Assembly (NCBI RefSeq): GCF_002844375.1
Contig: NZ_CP024199.1
Location: forward strand, 197,501-252,500
Direction: 5' to 3'
Origin: Thalassospira marina
GTDB taxonomy: Bacteria; Pseudomonadota; Alphaproteobacteria; Rhodospirillales; Thalassospiraceae
DNA length: 55,000 bases
Shown here piece by piece: positions 47,856-55,000 of the stretch. A program made the translations under genes and the position numbers. The notes beneath the pieces were generated by a model, which saw only the letters and a list, made by a program, of their open reading frames with translations, did not search any database and was not told where the DNA came from. Every line of letters begins with the position of its first letter. Positions within the stretch are counted from its first letter, which is position 1.

Positions 47856-47868
47856 GGACATTTTGTCC
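47856..47868. promoter_or_regulatory. Distal upstream activating palindrome GGACATTTTGTCC
   Basis: It is the reverse complement of the proximal site. Centres are 42 bp apart, four helical turns, so both face the same side of the DNA. It is about 151 bp upstream of the predicted start. Confidence 0.75.
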
Positions 47869-48055
47869 ATGCCCGCAGGGTAAGGTTGCAGGCAAAATGC
47901 TGCGCAGCATTTTGGTGGTTTCAAGCAATGCCGGGCAAATTCGCAAAGCCTGCTTCTTTGACATGCTTTTGCCGGTTTTTGCTGTCTATTGAACGCCTCA
48001 TTGAAGGTGGCATTTCGCCATTAACCGGTTTCGCAATTGAAAGGACAGGGGCCAG

Positions 48056-48448
48056 ATGCGCAGGATCTGCAAAATTACAGGGGTGGCTTTGGCCGTATTT
48101 GCCGGTGCGCTAACAGCAGGCCAAGTCAAGGCCGCTGGCAACCAGAACCCCGCCGCATCGCCAAGCTGGTCAGAAAAGAAATGCCAGCTTTTTACTCAGT
48201 ATAGCAGCCAATATGCTGGTCAGGCACAGGGCAGTAGGGCTGAAAATACCGCGGGCCTGAGCAAGGATTTCCTGAAAAACCAGGATGAATTCATTGCGTC
48301 GGGCTGTGTCGCACGCATCCATGTCTGCCCGACTACCCCGGCAGAGCTTGATTACGCCAATCGTATTTCCCTGCTGATGATGAATGAGGGCGCAACCGGT
48401 TCGTTTTTGCCGTTTCTGTGTGATGACGGGGTGAAAACACGGGGCTGA
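48056..48448 (+). CDS. Small secreted cysteine-containing hypothetical protein
   Basis: The 130-residue protein has a clear signal peptide (KITGVALAVFAGALTAGQVKA, about 1-26). The mature part of about 104 residues has four Cys (in KKCQLF, SGCVAR, HVCPTT and LCDDG), enough for two disulfides. I recognise no family. ATG 48056 has AAAGGACAGGGG upstream. It is divergent from the OFA transporter and converges on the histidine kinase. I could not find a sigma-54 promoter facing it. Confidence 0.75.
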   Translation: MRRICKITGVALAVFAGALTAGQVKAAGNQNPAASPSWSEKKCQLFTQYSSQYAGQAQGSRAENTAGLSKDFLKNQDEFIASGCVARIHVCPTTPAELDYANRISLLMMNEGATGSFLPFLCDDGVKTRG

Positions 48449-48457
48449 GTCTGATTC

Positions 48458-48472
48458 CTAAAACCGTTTTAG
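48458..48472. other. Short palindrome at convergent gene ends
   Basis: CTAAAAC-C-GTTTTAG spans the kinase stop codon, past the end of the small secreted protein gene. It is AT-rich and short, possibly a weak bidirectional terminator. Confidence 0.35.
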
Positions 48473-50526
48473 TTGGCTTCAGGCAGCCAGATATGGAAGG
48501 TGGTACCTTGCTCGGGTGTGCTTTGCACATCAAAGCTGCCGCCCTGGCGGTCGATCAGGGTTTTGCTGATCGAAAGGCCAAGGCCCGTTCCCTCGCGGCG
48601 TTTGGTGGTAAAGAACGGGTCGAAAATGCGTTCCATCACATCGGGTGTCATGCCCGTGCCGGTATCGGCAACCGTTATTAATATGCCCGGTTCGCCATCG
48701 CGTGCCATATCCTGATCCATCAGGGTCAGGATACCGCCGTTTGGCATGGCATGGATGGCATTCACAATCAGATTCACCAGTACCTGTTGCAGTTCCGTCC
48801 GGTTCATCACCACAAACCGGGTGGAGGTATGGGTCAGTTTAACCTCGATCGCGGCGCGGTTTAGCAGATGCTGCACCAGCGGCAGGCAATCGCCAATAAC
48901 GGCACCGGCATCGTGGCGTTCGACAAATCCGGCATATTCCTCGGGTTTGGCGAACTGCAAAAGCTTGGTTACGATCTGATTAATGCGGCTGACCTGTTCA
49001 TCCATCAGGCGGATTTCGGTTTTGGCAATATCGGCATGTTCGCCCAACAGGCTGCACATCACATCAAGGTTGCCCTGCAATACCGCCACCGGATTGTTGA
49101 TTTCATGGGCGACCCCTGCGGTGATTTCGCCAATCGCTGCCAGTTTCTCCGACATGATCAACTGTTTGGTGGTGGCTTCAAGCTGCTGGTTGGCTTTTTG
49201 CAGTTCGGCGGTGCGTTCATCGACCCTTGTGTTCAGCTCGTCATTCCAGTCGCGAAGCTGGCGGTCGCGCTGCTGAACCTGATCAAGCAGGTCATCAAGA
49301 TGCATGGCAACATGCGAAATTTCATCACGTGCGGCGGGCAGGTTGGTGCGTGCGCCCAAATCCCCGTTTTCAACCCGGGCAATGGTGCGGGTCATGCGTT
49401 CCAGGGGTTTAAAAATACCCCGTGCCCAGCGCAAAAAGACCGGCACGGTAATGGTCGCCACCACCAGAAATGCGCCAACAATTAAAATCAGGCTTTCATA
49501 TTTTGTGCGTGCAAAGGGCTGTTCCAGAAAGCCGACATAAAGCATGCCCACCCGTTTGCCAAAACTATCGGTGATGGGTTCATAGGCGGAAATATACCAG
49601 TCATTGACGACAAAGGCGCGATCCAGCCACACCTTGCCATCATCCAGCACGGCGGTCCTTACCGCGCCCGAAACGCGGGTGCCCAGCGCACGGCGGTTTT
49701 CAAACAGGCGCACATTGGTTGATATGCGCACATCATCCAGAAACAGGGTGGCGGTACCCTGGCTGCCCTCGGGCAGGCTGCTGGCGCGATAGACCAGATC
49801 ATTGATGGTGTCGATGAAAACCAGATTCTGATTAAGCAATATGCCCCCCACAAGGGCACCCTGCATGCCATTACCCATATCCACGTGGCTGGCCGAATGC
49901 ATCACCATGCCCCGGCTTTCAATATTCTGGTCTGTGGGGGCGGCATTCGGGGTGTCAATTAAATCGAGGCGCGCACGCCGGGCCATGGCTGGTGAAATGG
50001 CGGCAAGGTCGGCATTCTTAAAAATATCAACTGCGGTTCTTGATCCGCCCGCAAGGGCGGTTTTGATCACGGGCCAGTTCTGGTTGGTGTCCGGGCTTAC
50101 TGTTTTGGGGGATGCACCCGCCACCCTGGCACTGCCATTGATCAGATATAAAAAATCCAGCCCCATTTCCTTGCGCTTCTGTTCCAGAAGGGCGGAAAGG
50201 TGCTGTTGTTCGTTCGGTCCCGAAAGGGCCTCGCGAAAGGAAACTGACTGGCCTAGGGCCTCGATCTGTTTGCCGGTATTTTCCAGAATATGGCTGAAAT
50301 ACTGGTGTGCGATGGTCAGGTCGCCATGGACCTTTGATGTCAGAAGCGAATCAAATTTGCCATTCCAGCGTGCCATCATGAAACCCAGCAACAGCGGCAA
50401 AATCACCAATGTTGGCAATAGGGCAATGGCAAGCAACCGAAACCGGACAGACCGGCCACCGGGCTGTATGGCGGCCGTTGTCGGGGCTGCTGGTTTTTCT
50501 GGCGGGCTGGTGGTGGCGTTATTCAT
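48469..50526 (-). CDS. Membrane sensor histidine kinase of an NtrB/DctB-like two-component system
   Basis: The 685-residue kinase has a first TM helix (about 27-50), a large periplasmic Cache-type sensor domain (about 51-345), a second TM helix (LILIVGAFLVVATITVPVFL), HAMP (PLERMTRTIARVENGDLGAR), a coiled coil, HisKA with phospho-His in GVAHEINNPVAVLQGNLD, and HATPase (NLIVNAIHAMPNGG, DTGTGMTPD, GTGLGLSIS). The HEINNP box is typical of kinases that drive NtrC-type regulators. It overlaps the regulator gene by eight bases. The ligand is unknown; formate, oxalate or another carboxylate is suggested by context. Confidence 0.92.
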   Translation of the reverse strand: MNNATTSPPEKPAAPTTAAIQPGGRSVRFRLLAIALLPTLVILPLLLGFMMARWNGKFDSLLTSKVHGDLTIAHQYFSHILENTGKQIEALGQSVSFREALSGPNEQQHLSALLEQKRKEMGLDFLYLINGSARVAGASPKTVSPDTNQNWPVIKTALAGGSRTAVDIFKNADLAAISPAMARRARLDLIDTPNAAPTDQNIESRGMVMHSASHVDMGNGMQGALVGGILLNQNLVFIDTINDLVYRASSLPEGSQGTATLFLDDVRISTNVRLFENRRALGTRVSGAVRTAVLDDGKVWLDRAFVVNDWYISAYEPITDSFGKRVGMLYVGFLEQPFARTKYESLILIVGAFLVVATITVPVFLRWARGIFKPLERMTRTIARVENGDLGARTNLPAARDEISHVAMHLDDLLDQVQQRDRQLRDWNDELNTRVDERTAELQKANQQLEATTKQLIMSEKLAAIGEITAGVAHEINNPVAVLQGNLDVMCSLLGEHADIAKTEIRLMDEQVSRINQIVTKLLQFAKPEEYAGFVERHDAGAVIGDCLPLVQHLLNRAAIEVKLTHTSTRFVVMNRTELQQVLVNLIVNAIHAMPNGGILTLMDQDMARDGEPGILITVADTGTGMTPDVMERIFDPFFTTKRREGTGLGLSISKTLIDRQGGSFDVQSTPEQGTTFHIWLPEAN

Positions 50527-52102
50527 TCCATGCTGCGCATTTGCGGTCGATTGTTTTGCGCGATACCCCCAGGCGGCGGGCCACTTCGTTACGATTGCCG
50601 CCGGTTTTATGCAGCATGGTCATGATGTGGCGGCGTTCCAGCTCGTCCAGGGTTTCGTCTTCGCCACTATCGCTATTGGCAAGGTCATCATTGCGAAATT
50701 CCGGCGGGAAACGCCCCAGTATCAGGGATCGTTCAATCAGGTTGCGCAATTCGCGCACATTGCCCGGCCAGTTATAGCGGGTTAACCCGGCACGCACGGG
50801 ACCATCAATGGCAACGGGCGGCATACCCAGCTGCTTGCCCAGCTTGTTCATGAACAGGGCCGCAAGTTCCAGCACATCATCGCCGCGTTCACGCAAGGGC
50901 GGCATATGCATTTGCATGACATTGATGCGATAAAACAGATCTGCCCGGAAACGCCCCGCCTCGACCTCGGCTTCCAGATCGGCATTGGTGGCAAAGATAA
51001 AGCGCAGATCAACCGGTGCCTCACGTTCGGAGCCAACCGGGCGAATGCGCCGGTCTTCAATCGCGCGCAAAAGCTTGCTTTGGGTTGCCAATGGCAATTC
51101 GCCAATTTCATCCAGAAACAGGGTGCCGCCCTGCGCGTGCAAAAACAGGCCATCGCGGGCATGGTTGGCCCCGGTAAAGGCGCCTTTCAAATGGCCAAAA
51201 AGCTCGGCCTCGATCATATCGGTAGGGATGGCAGCACAATTCACCGGGACAAAGGGCTTATCCGCCCGGTCCGACAGGGCATGGATGGATCGCGCCGTTA
51301 CTTCCTTGCCGGTGCCGCTTTCACCCGAAATCAGAATGGATGTTGGCAACGGGGCCACGCGGGCAATGGTATCGCGAATGTCCTGAATTTCCGGGGAATA
51401 GCCAATCAGCTTGTCACGCAGCAGGACATGGTCCGAAGTGGATCGCAATTCATGGCGCAACACATAGTTTTCCCGGCGCAGGCGCATACGGTCTAGGCAG
51501 CGGGCCACGGCGTTTAATATCTGGTTTGACCGAAAAGGTTTCAGCACAAAATCAACCGCACCTGCGCGCAGCGCCTTGATCGCGGTATCCAGGTCGGCAT
51601 AGGCGGTCATTAAAATGGCATCGGCAAAAAAGCCGATTTCGCGTTGTTCGGTCAGCCATTCCACCCCGCTTTTGCCCGGCATGATGTTATCAAGAATCAC
51701 GACATCAAAATGATGTTCATCAAGCTTGCGTGTTGCTTCGTTGCAATCGGCAGCTTCTTCCAGCCGTTTGCAGCGTGGGCCAAGCGTTCGGGCCAGAAAG
51801 TTCCTCATGCCCGGTTCATCATCAACAATCAGGATCGATGCCTGCGCCAGCCAGGGGCCAAATTCCGGCCCCGGGCCGTCGGTGGCGTCACTATCGCTTG
51901 CCGGGCTTTCACCCGGAAATTCGTCATTGCTGGTCCGGGCCGGGTCGTGTTTTCCGGTGGTGGTGTCTGCGCGTTTTGGCGTTGCCGCCGGGGATGTGCT
52001 GTTATCCGACGATGCATCATCAGCGCTCCGGTTGACCGGAGGCAGCGGTGTATAAACATGCGCGGGTTTTCCCGGCGCACCCTGTGCGGTCGATCTCATC
52101 AT
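50519..52102 (-). CDS. NtrC-type sigma-54-dependent response regulator
   Basis: The 527-residue protein has a disordered Pro/Ser/Asp-rich extension of about 85 residues, a receiver (LIVDDEPGMRNFLART, phospho-Asp in VVILDNIMPGKSG), an AAA+ domain with Walker A GESGTGKE, the sigma-54-contacting GAFTGA, Walker B GGTLFLDEIGEL and WPGNVRELRN, and a C-terminal Fis-type HTH (EVARRLGVSRKTIDRKCAAW). GAFTGA marks a true sigma-54 activator. Two ATG codons at 52102 and 52099 follow a strong GGAGGAAC, so the extension is translated. The sigma-54 promoter of the OFA transporter, about 3 kb away, is the likely target. Confidence 0.94.
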   Translation of the reverse strand: MMRSTAQGAPGKPAHVYTPLPPVNRSADDASSDNSTSPAATPKRADTTTGKHDPARTSNDEFPGESPASDSDATDGPGPEFGPWLAQASILIVDDEPGMRNFLARTLGPRCKRLEEAADCNEATRKLDEHHFDVVILDNIMPGKSGVEWLTEQREIGFFADAILMTAYADLDTAIKALRAGAVDFVLKPFRSNQILNAVARCLDRMRLRRENYVLRHELRSTSDHVLLRDKLIGYSPEIQDIRDTIARVAPLPTSILISGESGTGKEVTARSIHALSDRADKPFVPVNCAAIPTDMIEAELFGHLKGAFTGANHARDGLFLHAQGGTLFLDEIGELPLATQSKLLRAIEDRRIRPVGSEREAPVDLRFIFATNADLEAEVEAGRFRADLFYRINVMQMHMPPLRERGDDVLELAALFMNKLGKQLGMPPVAIDGPVRAGLTRYNWPGNVRELRNLIERSLILGRFPPEFRNDDLANSDSGEDETLDELERRHIMTMLHKTGGNRNEVARRLGVSRKTIDRKCAAWNE

Positions 52103-52290
52103 GTTCCTCCGCCGATTTTATCTTGTTTTTTTCCAGATTAGATCAGTCGGCAGGGAAAAGCAAAACCGGCAAACGGGCGGGTTTATCTAGCCATAGGTCC
52201 ATGAAGTCGTCGATGAACCTGCTGATGAACCCGTTCCATTGCCGGTTTGATGCCTAGCAGGCGTGTCAGGCATATCCAAATGCCGCCAGC

Positions 52291-53025
52291 TTACATCTTT
52301 TCTTTCACACCGCTTCGGATCAGCCACATATTCACCGGATAGGATGTGACAAAGCCGCATCCCATGGCGATCTGCATCATGAACCAGAATTCGACACTGG
52401 CAACCGTCAGCTCAGCGCCCAGCAAGTCCTTGAAAATCAGGAAATGGGCGATGGCCATAAAGCCATACATCCCCACCTGCCACGATATCAGTGACAGGGT
52501 ATCGGCCTTGATCGCCTGAAGAATGCCCTGTCCCACACTCAGGTCACGCATGGGTTTGATTGTAAAATATTGAAACACCACACCAAAACCGAACGCCAGA
52601 ATGAAATCCAGAATCCAGGTGGCAAACATCTTTTCCGAAAAGAAAGCGGGATAACCCAGCCACACGGCAATGGCGGGCACAAGAAATACCAGCCATTCGG
52701 CGATAATATCGCCCAGCGCACAGCCACTGCCGCAATGGGCGGTGCCCTTTGCCACCATGATGCCAAAGGGGGTGAAACGCTTGTTGGGCGGGGTTTTATT
52801 GTTTTTCATCGCCGGCATCATTGAACCGTGCGATGCCAGTACCCCATAACGGAAATAAAGCCAAATTGCCGCAACCGAGGCAAACAGCGCAAAAAGCGGC
52901 CAGACAACATTCATGATCCACATATGCTGCGGATCGCGCATTTCAGCGACAATGATAACAATGGCACTGACCAGCCCCATCAAAAGCGAAATGATGGCAA
53001 TGGCATGTAGCCAGGCGGGTATCAT
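52291..53025 (-). CDS. DUF4396 domain membrane protein
   Basis: The 244-residue protein has at least six hydrophobic segments and the DUF4396 core TAHCGSGCALGDIIAEWLVF, followed by WILDFILAFGFGVVFQYFTI and a C-terminal MGCGFVTSYPVNMWLIRSGV. The paired Cys (CGSGC) and His suggest metal or redox binding, but the function is unknown. ATG 53025 has AGGGAG upstream; the longer frame lacks family features. It lies 171 bp downstream of the YdeP-like gene on the same strand. Confidence 0.85.
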   Translation of the reverse strand: MIPAWLHAIAIISLLMGLVSAIVIIVAEMRDPQHMWIMNVVWPLFALFASVAAIWLYFRYGVLASHGSMMPAMKNNKTPPNKRFTPFGIMVAKGTAHCGSGCALGDIIAEWLVFLVPAIAVWLGYPAFFSEKMFATWILDFILAFGFGVVFQYFTIKPMRDLSVGQGILQAIKADTLSLISWQVGMYGFMAIAHFLIFKDLLGAELTVASVEFWFMMQIAMGCGFVTSYPVNMWLIRSGVKEKM

Positions 53026-53196
53026 GACAGGCTCCCTTGTTTCAGATGGAAAATAAAAGGCATCACGTGCAGCCACCAATGCAGTGGGTGCTTGCGTGAA
53101 ACAGGTGGTTTGTTGGGTCGTTGTGCCGGTGGGGCGCAAAAGGGTTGCCCCACTTCCCCGTATGGGGAAAAGCAGGTGGTGCGGGCGATTTTGGCG

Positions 53197-55000
53197 TTAG
53201 TGGCGGGCGGCGGAATATTCCTGTCTGCCGGCCTTTTCGATATGGACGGGAATGGATTTTGCCGCGGGCACATGGGCTGTGCGCGAATGGTGGAATAACG
53301 GCATTAACGGGTTAAGCTCCGGGTAATATCCCGCGCAATTGCCAGCAGGTATTTCATAGGAAACAACGCGCAGCCCCTCAACCCGTCTTTCAACGCCATC
53401 CTCAACCGCAGTGCGAAGATTGACCATCTCGCCTTCCTTCAGGCCCAGGCGGGCAATGTCGTTGGCATTTAGCAGCAAAACCATCCGCGTTCCGTGAATG
53501 CCGCGCAGCCGATCATCATAGCCATAAATGGTGGTGTTGAACTGGTCATTGGATCGAATGGTTAATAATGTCAGGATATTTTTGCCGTTTACCTGTATGT
53601 CCGGGTCGGCATTCAGGTTCCGTGGCGTGATGAAATTGGCCTTGCCGTTATCGGTTTTCCATTCACGCTTACAGGCAACGATATTGCGGTGGAACCCGCC
53701 GGGGTGGGTGAAACGCTGGTTGAAATCTTTGAAATCATCGGGATAGGCGCGCTCGATGGCATCGCGCACCAAGGCATAATCATCAATCCAGGCCTGCCAG
53801 GGCACGTCGGCCTTTTCCGGGCAGGTCGCCAGCGCCAGTTTGGCGATAATTGCGGGTTCGGACATCAGCTTGTCGCTGGCAGGCGCTCGTTTGCCAAAGG
53901 ACCCGTGAATATTGGCTGTTGAATCCTCCATCGATACCCATTGATCACCGGTGACCTGGGTGTCGCGTTCGCTGCGGCCAAGGCAGGGCAGCAAATAGGT
54001 GGCGCGGGTGGTCAGCAAATGGTTGCGGTTCAGTTTTGTGGCGATCTGCACCTGTAATTCCATGCGTCGCCAGGCTTTTTCCACCAGCGCGGTTTCAGGC
54101 ACCGCGCGCGAAAAATTGCCCCCCAGGCCAACAAACCCCTTCACCCTGCCATCCAGTATTCCCTGGCAGGTTTCCACGGTATCCAGGCCTTTGTGGCGTG
54201 GGGGTTCAAACCGGTAAAATGCCGCCAGTTTATCAAGCGGGACCAGTTCGGGCTTTTCGGAAATGCCAACGGTGCGCTGGCCCTGCACATTGCTATGGCC
54301 GCGCACAGGCGAAATACCCGCCCCTTCCTTGCCAATATTGCCACGCATCAGCAGCATATTGCACAGCATCTGGACATTCTCGACGCCTTCGCGATGCTGC
54401 GTCAGGCCCATGCCGTAATTGGCAATCACGCGCTCTTTGCTGGCATAAAGGGCGGCGATCCGTTCAATTTCGTCCCGTTCAATGCCGGACCGGGTAACGA
54501 TCTCGTTCCAGTTTTCTGCACGCAAAAATGCACAAAATTCCTCAAATCCGCTGGTATGTTCCTGGATGAATGCATGGTCCAGGATGGCAGGTTGACCTTG
54601 CCTTTGGGCTTCGTCTTCCAGCACCAGCAGATGTTTGCATATCCCGGTCAGGACGGATAAATCCCCACCGGCTTTTAACTGCACAAAATCGCTCGACATT
54701 TCCGTGCCCGGCCCGGGCGATAACATTTCGGCAGGGGATTGCGGGTTTTTAAACCGCACCAGCCCCCGTTCGGGCAACGGGTTAAAGGTAACCAGTGGCA
54801 CACCGCGTTTGCGGGCTTCCTGCAGGGGGTGCAACATGCGTGGGGCATTGGTGCCAACATTGTGCCCGATAAAAAAGATCATGTCGCATTCGGCAAAATC
54901 TTCCAGTTGCACCGTGCCAACCGGCGACCCGATCGATTTGGGCAGGCCCACCGAAGTCGATTCATGGCACATATTCGATGAATCCGGCAGGTTATTGGAC
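53197..55000 (-). CDS. FdhF/YdeP-family molybdopterin oxidoreductase, 5' end outside the window
   Basis: The frame is open to the right edge, so about 600 residues of the C-terminal part are seen. Motifs are NNLPDSSNMCHESTSVGLPK (the YdeP-type active-site region), CDMIFFIGHNVGTNAPRMLH, NYGMGLTQHREGVENVQMLC, RGNIGKEGAGISPVRGHSNV and QGQRTVGI, and the C-terminal cofactor-binding TLLTIRSNDQFNTTIYGYDD. YdeP proteins are putative formate-dehydrogenase-like enzymes, in E. coli linked to acid resistance; the substrate is not established. The first in-window ATG (54972) is internal to the family, not the start. A weak hairpin (53130-53152) lies after the stop. Confidence 0.92.
   Translation of the reverse strand, partial: SNNLPDSSNMCHESTSVGLPKSIGSPVGTVQLEDFAECDMIFFIGHNVGTNAPRMLHPLQEARKRGVPLVTFNPLPERGLVRFKNPQSPAEMLSPGPGTEMSSDFVQLKAGGDLSVLTGICKHLLVLEDEAQRQGQPAILDHAFIQEHTSGFEEFCAFLRAENWNEIVTRSGIERDEIERIAALYASKERVIANYGMGLTQHREGVENVQMLCNMLLMRGNIGKEGAGISPVRGHSNVQGQRTVGISEKPELVPLDKLAAFYRFEPPRHKGLDTVETCQGILDGRVKGFVGLGGNFSRAVPETALVEKAWRRMELQVQIATKLNRNHLLTTRATYLLPCLGRSERDTQVTGDQWVSMEDSTANIHGSFGKRAPASDKLMSEPAIIAKLALATCPEKADVPWQAWIDDYALVRDAIERAYPDDFKDFNQRFTHPGGFHRNIVACKREWKTDNGKANFITPRNLNADPDIQVNGKNILTLLTIRSNDQFNTTIYGYDDRLRGIHGTRMVLLLNANDIARLGLKEGEMVNLRTAVEDGVERRVEGLRVVSYEIPAGNCAGYYPELNPLMPLFHHSRTAHVPAAKSIPVHIEKAGRQEYSAARH

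Noticed and set aside
47869..48055. A sigma-54 promoter facing the small secreted protein gene
   Set aside because: No GG-N10-GC pair with consensus context; only the minus-strand promoter toward the transporter fits.

Overview
The window looks like chromosomal DNA of a free-living alphaproteobacterium. A Rhodospirillales genus such as Thalassospira is my best guess, based on the gene set and moderately high GC; no rRNA or marker gene proves it. I see no tRNA, rRNA, insertion sequence, prophage or CRISPR array. Most of the window is densely coded and it divides into functional blocks.

Block 1 (1-4.2 kb) is miscellaneous. It holds a frameshifted VOC (glyoxalase/bleomycin-resistance type) gene cut by the left edge, a PepSY transmembrane protein with a small DUF2946-like partner, an XRE regulator and a small unknown gene. 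Block 2 (4.2-14.1 kb) is polyhydroxybutyrate metabolism. phaR is divergent from a two-gene unit encoding a low-complexity PhaE/phasin-like protein and a short class III-type PHA synthase. Further on are phaA (thiolase) and phaB (acetoacetyl-CoA reductase). A GST/LysR pair and a GATE-domain membrane protein/Lrp pair lie between. Block 3 (14.1-16.9 kb) holds an AI-2E-family permease, a DUF2478 protein and mobA.

Block 4 (16.9-38.3 kb) is the centrepiece: a remodelled Pel exopolysaccharide locus. The minus-strand operon reads pelA-pelB(TPR)-pelB(barrel)-pelC-pelD-pelE-pelF-pelG. PelA lacks its glycoside-hydrolase domain. A separate secreted GH114 polygalactosaminidase is encoded convergently at the operon's far end. 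PelB is split into a TPR protein and an outer-membrane barrel protein. PelD keeps a c-di-GMP I-site next to a degenerate GGDEF. The convergent arm carries a hybrid histidine kinase, a PleD-like diguanylate cyclase, a single-domain response regulator and the GH114 enzyme. A sugar epimerase (PelX-like candidate) is divergent from the kinase. Together this looks like one signal-to-c-di-GMP-to-secretion unit.

Block 5 (38.4-55 kb) is formate metabolism: a soluble NAD-dependent formate dehydrogenase (fdsG-fdsB-fdsA-fdsD) with fdhD, a LysR regulator of FdsR type, and an OFA-family oxalate/formate transporter. The transporter gene is preceded by a consensus sigma-54 promoter and two 13-bp palindromes centred 42 bp apart. 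A histidine kinase and an NtrC-type sigma-54 activator are encoded nearby and are the natural candidates to act there. A DUF4396 membrane protein and a YdeP/FdhF-type molybdopterin oxidoreductase, cut by the right edge, complete the block. mobA in block 3 could supply the molybdenum guanine dinucleotide cofactor these enzymes need.
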